Below the pieces are notes generated by a model. It made no database searches. It saw nothing but the letters and a program-made list of their open reading frames with translations, and was not told the origin of the DNA. From positions 20,610 to 84,609 of the forward strand of contig JADDIW010000130.1 of the NCBI GenBank assembly GCA_018136815.1: a stretch of DNA of 64,000 nt, given 5' to 3'. This stretch comes from Isochrysis galbana (lineage: Eukaryota; Haptophyta; Isochrysidales; Isochrysidaceae). A program made the position numbers and the translations under genes. Positions 56,789 to 64,000 of this stretch are shown piece by piece (position 1 is the first letter of the stretch; each line of letters starts with the position of its first letter).

Positions 56789-58528
56789 GTCGCGGGCCTC
56801 CGCTCGCTTCCAAATCCGGCGACTCGGCGGCATCCCGTCGATCCAAGCCTCGCCGGGGATGTTTCTGAGCGAGAAGTCATCCTAGCCTCATGGGACCAAC
56901 TGTTTAACATGTCCCCCTATGAGGTAGCTTCTCTCTACAAGAACTCCGACGATTTCGAGCTAATCCACGCCATTCTCAACGGCGGCCTCTCTCGGGCCGG
57001 CAATGTTTGGCACTACCGTGTGTTTTTCGAGAAGGAGCACGTGACCAAGTGGGCTCGGAGCCGCTTCTTCCTCGACCGCACCCTCCATCACCAAGTCCGA
57101 ATGGGCAAAGAGCTTTCCGAGATCAAGTTCCCCAAGGGCCTGGCCTCGGACAACGTCCAGACAGCGGCCACCTCCTGGAATGATTTTCGTCTGTCCTTCA
57201 TCAAGCCACTCGAGCGCGCCCTCTCGCTCGGCTGCGACCACCGTGAAATCTTTACATCCTTGCTAGCGGCCGCCAACTTGTGCACCACCGGCAACCAAAG
57301 GATTTACGCCTTCCTCCTCGATCTCGCCGAAGATCCGGTTCTCTCTCTCAATCCCGCGCTGGCCTGCGACGTGCTTCTCCGCAAGTGCGACGCCACCTTC
57401 GCGGCCAACGTGCCCGGCTTCGCCAAAGACTCCGCCTCCATGGAGTGGGACCGCCTCGTAGCCCGTGAAGCCGGCTCCGATCTCTTAGAGTTATCCAAGA
57501 ATTTGGTGCGCGCGTACGTCCGCAAGATGGGTGACGCGAAGGTGGATGCCACGACGGTCTGGGACCACCCAAACATGTCGCACGATATCAATCAACGATT
57601 CGAGTCCATCATTCGGAACGACAAGGTCGACGCGGCTCGCGGCGTGGATAACGCGACCAAGTTCGGCGAGTGTCTTGCGAAGACTCGCTTCCGCGTCGAG
57701 AACCACGAGCTCCCTCGTTCGGCCCTTTCGTGCGTCAACCTCTGCCAGCGCTACCTGAGCCCGTACGAACACGCCCGCGCTGGCCAACAAGCGTCGGTCA
57801 CGGTCGCCGCCGTGACGCCGCCGGCGACTACTTCCAAGTCCACCAAGACCGCCAAGGTTGCTAAGACTGCCTCTAACCCCGCAGACACTACGGCTTCGAT
57901 GGTCGCCGCCGTCCAAGCGGCGGTGGCCGAGGCATTAAAATCGCAAAACAACAACTCGAACCGCAAGGCGACTGGCGCTGACAATCGTCGGGCTCCGCCT
58001 CCGCCTACGAATTACTCCGCATCGTCTCCGTTACCGGACGCACTTCTTGACCGTCCCCTCGGCAAAAGCACGTCTTCCCGTCGCCAATGTGATCCCCCTC
58101 CGAACGGCCTTGGGCTTCCGGCCGATTCGGGCCTCTCGGAATGGGATCCAGGTAGCTGGTCTCGAGCGCGAGCCCGCTTCTGGCAAATCTCTCGTTACGC
58201 GGGTCACCCGGCCCTTCGCGCTGCGCTCACGCGCTGCCGTCCCTCGGATGCCACCATGACGGCGCCGCGTCTCGACGACTTAGACCGCGACGTCAAGGAG
58301 TGGACCGACGCCAACGGCTGCGCGTACTGCGCCTTTCGTCCCCGGGCTCCATCTGGTACGCCCGAGGCAGACTTGTGGAAGTATGGCACGGGCGACGGAG
58401 CTCATAACCCCGTCGTTTGCCAACCATACATTCGTTTTCTCTGCGAAGGCGGCAGTGGCGAGTGTGGTAACGACCCAGAAGTCCACCGCCGCCTCCGCAC
58501 GATGGTTGTTCTCCGTCCGGCCCAGTAG
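56789..58528 (+). CDS. Retrotransposon Gag (capsid region)
   Basis: The frame is open from 56771, but the first 18 bases belong to repeat A. The first ATG is at about 56909 (MSPYEVASLY). It is a long helical region of about 290 residues with FIKPLERALSLGC and several Trp/Phe pairs, then an Ala/Ser/Lys linker, then a C-terminal part with CAYC...HNPVVC that could bind zinc in place of a usual knuckle. It ends with TAG at 58526-58528, and the same frame then stays open to 62179. Confidence 0.65.
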   Translation, partial: VAGLRSLPNPATRRHPVDPSLAGDVSEREVILASWDQLFNMSPYEVASLYKNSDDFELIHAILNGGLSRAGNVWHYRVFFEKEHVTKWARSRFFLDRTLHHQVRMGKELSEIKFPKGLASDNVQTAATSWNDFRLSFIKPLERALSLGCDHREIFTSLLAAANLCTTGNQRIYAFLLDLAEDPVLSLNPALACDVLLRKCDATFAANVPGFAKDSASMEWDRLVAREAGSDLLELSKNLVRAYVRKMGDAKVDATTVWDHPNMSHDINQRFESIIRNDKVDAARGVDNATKFGECLAKTRFRVENHELPRSALSCVNLCQRYLSPYEHARAGQQASVTVAAVTPPATTSKSTKTAKVAKTASNPADTTASMVAAVQAAVAEALKSQNNNSNRKATGADNRRAPPPPTNYSASSPLPDALLDRPLGKSTSSRRQCDPPPNGLGLPADSGLSEWDPGSWSRARARFWQISRYAGHPALRAALTRCRPSDATMTAPRLDDLDRDVKEWTDANGCAYCAFRPRAPSGTPEADLWKYGTGDGAHNPVVCQPYIRFLCEGGSGECGNDPEVHRRLRTMVVLRPAQ

Positions 58529-59098
58529 GTCGCCGGCGGGGCCCACGTCCGCGCTGTTACCCCGCTACCAGTCCAGGGTAGTGGGCCTGAACGCCACCCA
58601 CCAAAAGATCGTATTACGCTACGGCCGAGTACTTCTACGGCCTCCAACCGGTACCCCAAGATTCCCCAAGTTCCAGACAAGCCCTGCCACCTCCATCCCC
58701 CTCTTTCTCCTGCCTCCTCGCCGATTGCCCCTATTTCTCCCAATGCCGATGATTCCATCCTGATTCTCGATATCACGCACGAGTCCTCAAAACCAAGTCA
58801 ACCGTCACCGCCTCTCTATCAACTCAAGCCGCTCAACCGCTACCCCCCGCCACTCCTCAAGCATCCCCAGTCCAAGACCTCACGGTCTGCGAAAATCCAG
58901 CCGCCGCAGGCCCAATCCAACCTTCAATCCTTCAAATCAAATTTCGCATGTCCGAGCCACAAAACGTCTCCCGAGTACGAGTCCGAGTCCAAGTCACGTT
59001 CAGAATTACCCTCTTCGTCTTACGCCACCGCGAGCCCATCTACGAGTCTGAGCCCAGTCCAGTCATCACCGGTATCACCAGTCTCCATTACTACGACG

Positions 59099-62000
59099 AT
59101 GGAGGCGCAGTTCTCCGGTTCTTCCCCACTTTCTTTCGAGTCCGAGTCCAAGCCTGTTTTGAGCAAACCCCGTTCTGAGCCATCCGAGTCCGAGTCCGAG
59201 TCCGAGTCCGAGTTTACAACGTCACCGAGTCCTACCACGCGGTCGACCGCAGGATTAACGGAGCTCCAGCCACTCACTGAGCCTCCGACGACCACTCCTT
59301 CCGCGGGAGTGTTCACCTTCGGTCCTCCGCGCCCCGAGTCTGAGTCATTTGGAATCTCCGGTCACTTCCAGAATTCCAACCACAACCGAGCCCCGTTTCA
59401 CGAGCCACCGCGTATCGAGTCCAAACACAAGCTGACGCCGAAGCCCTCGACGACAGCCACTGTGTCCTTGTCCGAGCCACCGTTCCGAGTCTCGCCGCAG
59501 CCGGCCTGCCACTCCAGCAGGCTGCACGCCGCCGAGCCGATCCCTTCCGTTTCCGTTCCGAGTCCGAGTCCAATCGCACAAGACAGTGCATCCCGAGCCC
59601 GCGTAATCAAGCCCGTCACCGAGTCCGAGATTTCGGCCGCACCGAGCCAACCGGTGCTGGCCACCGTGCCCCTATTGTCATCACAAGCTTCAGCTTCGTC
59701 CTCACCGACGGTTGCGACGCCAGGGGGCTTCACCTTTGAGCCGGCCCCGTCCGTTCCCATTTCGAAAGTTAGCCCTGTTATTGGCGTCCAGCACGCCAGA
59801 AACGACGAGTCCGAGTCCGAGTACAAATTAACGTCACCGCGGAGTCCGCGGTCGACCACCGGCGTTCCCACGCCACCCCATCAACCGAGAGCCCTGGAGG
59901 AGCTTGAACAGCCGTCTCCTAGCCCCTCTCAAGTCGCCGAGTCTTCCGAATTCGAGTCTGAATCCACCGTAATTTCAGCGGTCCATCCACCCGCTAGCCC
60001 GAGCCAAGTCCTCCGAAGAATGCTTCGCATTGCAGAACCTCTTCGGCCACTACCCACGCCAGCCGCTGCCGCAGAGCCACCACCCTGGCCCCAGCCTTCC
60101 CCGCAGCCGGCTTCTACGACAGCCACGTCCCTTCTTTCGCCGGCGCCGACCCCGCCGACGACAGAATGCAACGACGTCGATCCCTGGCCTGTTTCCTCTT
60201 CCGACGTGACCATGGAGAGTGACCACAACTCCTCTGCACGTCGAGGAACGGCGGCCTCCCAAACCGAGCTTCTACGCCCATTGAGCCAGCCCAACCGAGT
60301 CCCTGAGCCATGTCCTTCATGTCTCTCACCGGTGGTCTCGCGGCCGCGGCGTCCGTCGCCGCCGTCCGACACCCCACTTCTCCGAGTTTCTTCGTCCATC
60401 CCGTCCTCCGAGCCCGTCTCTACGTCGTCGATATCCGAGTCTTCTTCCATTCGTCCTACGTCGCTGCGGCCACCGGTCGCCGCCTCCGAGCACTGCCTGC
60501 CTCTCGATACCACTGCCACCACCATCATGCGCGTGGCAGCGATCAATGCGTCCGCGATCCAGTCCTTCGATTCCTCTCAAAACAACTCCGATGTCGGCAC
60601 CCGTGATGATACCCCGTCACCCGCTCTCCACGCTCTCGCCTCTCTTCGTGCACGAGCGAGCGGCTCTGCGGTGGTATTACCTCGGCACCTCACGGAGGCA
60701 GCCCAAGAGCTTCGCCGGCCTCGCAATGGCACCCTAGCCTCGCCTGCCGCCGCGCTACCCAAGCACTTCGATGAGCTTTGCGCTGAGCTCACGAAGATGA
60801 ATCAACGAGTCCAAGACGGGCTGACGTCTGGCTGTCACGCACCACGCGTTCTCGTCGTTGGCGAGACGAGCGGCGTCGTCTCCTCCATGTTCCTACTCGC
60901 CGGTGCTGATGTAGCTACGTGCGATTTGTATCCTTCCGAGATCGATTACGTGCCCCACTTCCAAGGCGACGCGCTTCATGTCCAAAACCTAGGTTGGGAC
61001 CTAGTCATCGCCCACCCGCCCTGCACGTACCTCTCCGCTGTCAGCATTCAATGGCTCTCCCAAGAACCCGGACGTCGTGCCGCTCTTGAGTCGGCCGCTC
61101 GCGTCTTCAAGTCAATGGCCTCCGCCACTGCTCCGTTTGTAGCGGTCGAGAACCCTCGGATGCATGCGGAAGCTCGCCGTTTAGTCGGGGGGTTGACCCC
61201 GACCCAATTCGTCCAACCCTGGGAGCACGGCACTGGACACCAGAAAGCCACCGGGTTGTACCTCACCAAAGGGCTGCCGCCCCTCCAGCCAACTTGCGTC
61301 GTGGATGGCCGTGAGTCGGCCATGGCTAACCTCTCTCCTTCACCGCACCGTGGCGCTCTTCGCAGCCGCACCTACGTCGGTGTAGCTGGAGCGATGGCGA
61401 TCCATTGGATGCCTGTTCTTCTTCGACATTTGAGCCAACAGCGAGACCAGACGTCGACGAAGAAATTGTCCGCGTTAGAGCTACTCGCTTGCGCGCGGTG
61501 CAGCCTATTGGACCGGCCTTCACTTAGCTCGACCGAGGCTACCGCCTACGAGCCGTGGTCGGCTCTTCATCGTTATGAGAGGGGGAGGGAAACGAGTGAA
61601 GTTTCTTCCGACCCCGTTGTTTCCCGTCCAGCTACTCCCGAGTCAGACAACCACGAAGACCAAAAAGAAACCCACGATAACCACGACAACGACACGCCAC
61701 TCCACGCCTCCGAGTCTACACTCCACGACCCATTCTCTCCATGGACCGCCCCGCCTCCGGCACGCGCGAGCTCGCCGCGTCCGACGACGCCGACGACTCT
61801 CCGGAAGCGGCGCCAACAATGGCAATCATTCGGAGTGAACGGGGACCAGAAATGGTCCAACGTCACGCTCGAAACCGCTGACGAAATAAGAGCGCAAGCT
61901 CTAGCCGGACGAAACGCCGACGAGGAATCCGACCTCGCCGCTGCCGTCCGAGCGCCGATCGAGTTCGTGGAAGCCAAAGGCATCCGCGCCGAAGAGCTAG

Positions 62001-62179
62001 CCTCATTAGTTCGAAGACCCAAGACAGAAGCCCAAGCCCGTCTCGAGAAAGATTGGGAAAAGATGTCCGACCACCCGAGGCACCCCACCGACAAGAGAGG
62101 CCTGGGCTACACTAGTCCCAAGCTATCACCCTGTACCGCTACCAACGAGGACGACCCTCTAGGCCCTCTGCCACGATAG
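59099..62179 (+). CDS. Ser/Pro-rich protein with phage-type DNA cytosine-methyltransferase domain
   Basis: The frame is open from 58529, directly after the Gag TAG. 59099 is its first ATG. Residues 1-530 are Ser/Pro/Glu-rich with GAGTCC-encoded Glu-Ser repeats. Residues ~535-770 form the methyltransferase: GETSGVVSSMFLLAGADVAT (motif I), VPHFQGDA, DLVIAHPPCTYLS (PPC at 61016-61024, the position of the catalytic Cys in C5 enzymes), VAVENPRMH (in place of ENV), HGTGHQKATGLYL and LPPLQPTC. This order is that of phage proteins annotated as cytosine methyltransferases. The last 250 residues are unassigned. It ends in TAG at 62177. Whether it modifies C5 of cytosine is inferred from PPC and ENP only. 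Confidence 0.7.
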   Translation: MEAQFSGSSPLSFESESKPVLSKPRSEPSESESESESEFTTSPSPTTRSTAGLTELQPLTEPPTTTPSAGVFTFGPPRPESESFGISGHFQNSNHNRAPFHEPPRIESKHKLTPKPSTTATVSLSEPPFRVSPQPACHSSRLHAAEPIPSVSVPSPSPIAQDSASRARVIKPVTESEISAAPSQPVLATVPLLSSQASASSSPTVATPGGFTFEPAPSVPISKVSPVIGVQHARNDESESEYKLTSPRSPRSTTGVPTPPHQPRALEELEQPSPSPSQVAESSEFESESTVISAVHPPASPSQVLRRMLRIAEPLRPLPTPAAAAEPPPWPQPSPQPASTTATSLLSPAPTPPTTECNDVDPWPVSSSDVTMESDHNSSARRGTAASQTELLRPLSQPNRVPEPCPSCLSPVVSRPRRPSPPSDTPLLRVSSSIPSSEPVSTSSISESSSIRPTSLRPPVAASEHCLPLDTTATTIMRVAAINASAIQSFDSSQNNSDVGTRDDTPSPALHALASLRARASGSAVVLPRHLTEAAQELRRPRNGTLASPAAALPKHFDELCAELTKMNQRVQDGLTSGCHAPRVLVVGETSGVVSSMFLLAGADVATCDLYPSEIDYVPHFQGDALHVQNLGWDLVIAHPPCTYLSAVSIQWLSQEPGRRAALESAARVFKSMASATAPFVAVENPRMHAEARRLVGGLTPTQFVQPWEHGTGHQKATGLYLTKGLPPLQPTCVVDGRESAMANLSPSPHRGALRSRTYVGVAGAMAIHWMPVLLRHLSQQRDQTSTKKLSALELLACARCSLLDRPSLSSTEATAYEPWSALHRYERGRETSEVSSDPVVSRPATPESDNHEDQKETHDNHDNDTPLHASESTLHDPFSPWTAPPPARASSPRPTTPTTLRKRRQQWQSFGVNGDQKWSNVTLETADEIRAQALAGRNADEESDLAAAVRAPIEFVEAKGIRAEELASLVRRPKTEAQARLEKDWEKMSDHPRHPTDKRGLGYTSPKLSPCTATNEDDPLGPLPR

Positions 62180-62835
62180 CGGCAGTCGGAGTACCCGAAG
62201 AGACGACGACCAGTTTGACGACGAATTCACCCGAGCAACGACGCTGGCGACCAACCCCGTCCCTGTCCGACACCATTGCACACGTGACCGCGCACCGGCC
62301 GGAGAGCGTCGTGGATACCCTACCATCTGCCTACCCAAGGCATTGTCTATATGTTCGAGATCTAATGGTCTGCCGCTCCGGCGAGGCTGCCGGCAAAGAA
62401 GGAGTAATCTTAGCCGACTCCGCCCTCACGGTCAACAGCACACTCGCTGACACCGGAGCTGGCCCGTCGGTCGTGACCACTTCCCTCTTGTCCAGCCTAC
62501 CCAACGACGCATGCGTCGAGCGGCTGCCGCAAGCCGTAGTGACACCGCTCCATGGCCCAGACGGCCTACCTCTTATCACGCGAGGCAAGGCTCGAATCGT
62601 TTTCTCCGTCGGTGGATTTCTCTTTCGTCATACGTTCATGGTGATTGAAGGCAACCCGATGCTACTGCTCGGGAACGACTTCTTAGCTACGCACGCCGCT
62701 TCGATTCAGCTCGCCTCCGACAGCGCGGACGGCTCTATCACCCTCGGTGCCCCATCCACGGTGGCTCCTCTTGAGGTTAATGGCAGTCCAAGCCCGACGC
62801 TCCGCCGATCTTTCGCGTCTCGACGTCACCGATAG
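62116..62835 (+). CDS. Retropepsin (aspartic protease) of the retrotransposon
   Basis: This frame opens at 62116 and overlaps the methyltransferase frame by 64 bases in the -1 frame, so it could be reached by a -1 shift. No clear slippery heptamer is seen. It contains LADTGAGPSVV (catalytic Asp at 62449) and LLLGNDFL near 62664, the two retropepsin hallmarks. It stops with TAG at 62833. Confidence 0.7.
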   Translation, partial: SQAITLYRYQRGRPSRPSATIAAVGVPEETTTSLTTNSPEQRRWRPTPSLSDTIAHVTAHRPESVVDTLPSAYPRHCLYVRDLMVCRSGEAAGKEGVILADSALTVNSTLADTGAGPSVVTTSLLSSLPNDACVERLPQAVVTPLHGPDGLPLITRGKARIVFSVGGFLFRHTFMVIEGNPMLLLGNDFLATHAASIQLASDSADGSITLGAPSTVAPLEVNGSPSPTLRRSFASRRHR

Positions 62836-62837
62836 CG

Positions 62838-63230
62838 GTGGTCCCTGTCAGCATGACTTGTGCACAGGTCTGTCCGACCTCCGCGAACCCAATCACGACT
62901 GACTTCTTCCGAGGGCCGCAAGCCGCCGAAAACGACAACCAGCTAGTCTCCGAGCCGCTCTTCAACACGGCCGATGAGTTTGCCGCCAAAGCGCCGGCGT
63001 CTTGTGGCTCCGAGTACCTCCTATATACCCATGAACCTATCACGATCCCGGCCTATCATCGGGCGACGTTTCACGTCCGAATTCCGCTAGCTCTTCGAGA
63101 ACACGAAGACTGCGCATGCTCGTGGACCGACTCCCTACACGCGAGACTATTGACAGCTCTCCGCTCGTCATCCTCAAGTAGAGAGGCCGAAATCCGACCA
63201 CACCATCGCGGTTACGGTGGCCAATACTGA
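62838..63230 (+). CDS. Pol linker, function unknown
   Basis: The open frame between protease and reverse transcriptase (first ATG at 62853) has no recognised domain. It is probably the protease-RT connector, displaced by one frame on each side. Confidence 0.4.
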   Translation: MVPVSMTCAQVCPTSANPITTDFFRGPQAAENDNQLVSEPLFNTADEFAAKAPASCGSEYLLYTHEPITIPAYHRATFHVRIPLALREHEDCACSWTDSLHARLLTALRSSSSSREAEIRPHHRGYGGQY

Positions 63231-64000
63231 CCCCAAACCACTACACCTTCCGTCGTTCCATCCTGTAGCTTCGCTACAGGTTCGATTCAAGATTCACGCT
63301 GGAACTTATCACCGCGTCGGTGACAATAACTCGCCGGATGTGATTGAGTCGCTCAACGAGGACCAACGCAAGCTCCTCGAGGCAGCCAAGATCGACCCCG
63401 AGGGCCGTCTCTCGATGCCCCAACGTGAACAAGTTCGTCGTCTACTGGCCCGACGTATCGCTGCTTTCGCAATTGACCCGACTAACCCGAATCACACTCA
63501 CGTGATGGAGGTAGAGCTACCGCTCAACCCCGGAGCCGAAGCTCACCGTCACGCACCGTCTAGAGTTGGACGAGAGGGTGAGAAGATCATAGAGGACGAA
63601 GTTTGCAAGATGGAGTCCGCGGGCATCATTAGGAAATCAAATTCGTCGTGGGCCTCTCGAGTCGTGTTAGTCACTAAGAAGGATGGCTCCGTACGTTTCT
63701 GCGTAGATTATCGCGACGTCAACTCCAAGCTTCGTCTAGAGGACAGCCCTCTTCCCTCACGGTAGAAGCCATCGACCGATTGGTCGTCCGGTCAAGGCAA
63801 CCTCGATTCTCTATTCCTTTGCACCCTGGACCTGGCATCTGGTTTCTGGGGTATACCGATCAAAGAATCCGATAAACATATCACCGCGTTCACTACTCAT
63901 CGCGGCAAGTACGAGTTCAATTACTTGCCTTTCGGTGTTCAATCCGGTCCCTCGTATATGTGCCGCCTCATGGACGCCGTTCTCGGTGGGCTGGCATGGA
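63217..64000 (+). pseudogene. Ty3/gypsy reverse transcriptase, N-terminal half, interrupted, cut by window end
   Basis: It shows the palm/finger start MEVELPLNPGAEAH, GIIRKSNSSWASRVVLVTKK and RFCVDYRDVN (63690-63724). A TAG ends the frame at 63763, and the motifs LDLASGFWGI, YEFNYLPFG and RLMDAVLGGL continue to the window end in the same frame number. The short stretch around the TAG reads like RT only in another frame, so two small indels probably flank it. The YxDD active site lies beyond the window. Confidence 0.75.

Larger units (their letters stand above)
55140..64000 (+). mobile_element. Ty3/gypsy-type LTR retrotransposon encoding a DNA methyltransferase, 3' end beyond the window
   Basis: Order: leader, Gag N-terminus (55406), inserted repeat A (55905-56788), Gag (56789), TAG, Ser/Pro-rich protein with methyltransferase, retropepsin, reverse transcriptase. 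Gag before protease before RT, with Ty3-type RT motifs, defines the class. Integrase and RNase H would follow outside the window. TAG stops and frame changes in the pol part suggest this copy is decayed. Confidence 0.75.

Overview
The window is nuclear DNA of a GC-rich eukaryotic microalga. Spliced genes with GT-AG introns, a plastid protein with a signal peptide followed by a transit region and a twin-arginine lumen signal, gametolysin-type (M11) metalloproteases, long proline-rich extensin-like stretches and Cys-rich secreted modules point to an alga with a secondary plastid. A haptophyte is my best guess, inferred from gene style and not from any database match. Roughly half of the window is repeats, microsatellites and transposon remains.

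Layout. 1-700: last exons of an FF-domain (Prp40/TCERG1-like) splicing factor. 1.5-3.6 kb: a broken methyltransferase fragment, copy 1 of an interspersed repeat family (A) and hAT-like end remnants. 4.0-11.5 kb: gene 1, a secreted M11 protease fused to three trypsin domains and a very long proline-rich region. 11.9-13.1 kb: a small unknown gene pair. 13.4-14.2 kb: a three-module cystine-knot gene (minus strand) abutting a frameshifted cytochrome b561 fragment (plus strand). 15.0-18.8 kb: a 1258-residue type I membrane protein (minus strand) with PAN-like and FN3 domains. 18.8-20.1 kb: a satellite split by an 862-bp non-autonomous hAT transposon with an 8-bp target duplication. 20.5 kb: a NUMOD4/HNH endonuclease-like gene. 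22.7-31.3 kb: gene 2, a paralogue of gene 1 with six trypsin domains in an exact 1005-bp array, followed by a damaged copy of the gene pair that follows gene 1. The two blocks are a segmental duplication.

32-41 kb is a mosaic of transposon parts: repeat family B, a truncated phage-type cytosine-methyltransferase module, a plant-type mariner transposase and Ty3/gypsy pieces. A thylakoid-lumen protein gene with a 9-bp first exon (35.9-36.8 kb) sits inside it. 42.4-44.4 kb: a Ser/Thr kinase with three exons. 45.4-47.8 kb: a tandem repeat of about 220 bp and repeat copies, one inside an 18-bp direct repeat. 48.5-51.9 kb (minus strand): a gene of at least 12 exons that joins a domain with SHIW, FIDFCC and RGWC motifs to leucine-rich repeats. 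51.9-53.2 kb: a purine tract and a 20-bp tandem repeat.

53.4-64.0 kb: a Ty3/gypsy-type LTR retrotransposon, running off the window. It encodes Gag, then (same frame, after a single TAG) a long Ser/Pro-rich protein containing a phage-type DNA cytosine-methyltransferase domain, then retropepsin and reverse transcriptase. A retrotransposon carrying its own DNA methyltransferase, with a second divergent copy of the module at 33.1-33.7 kb, is the most striking system here. The polyprotein-like poly-trypsin metalloproteases are the second.
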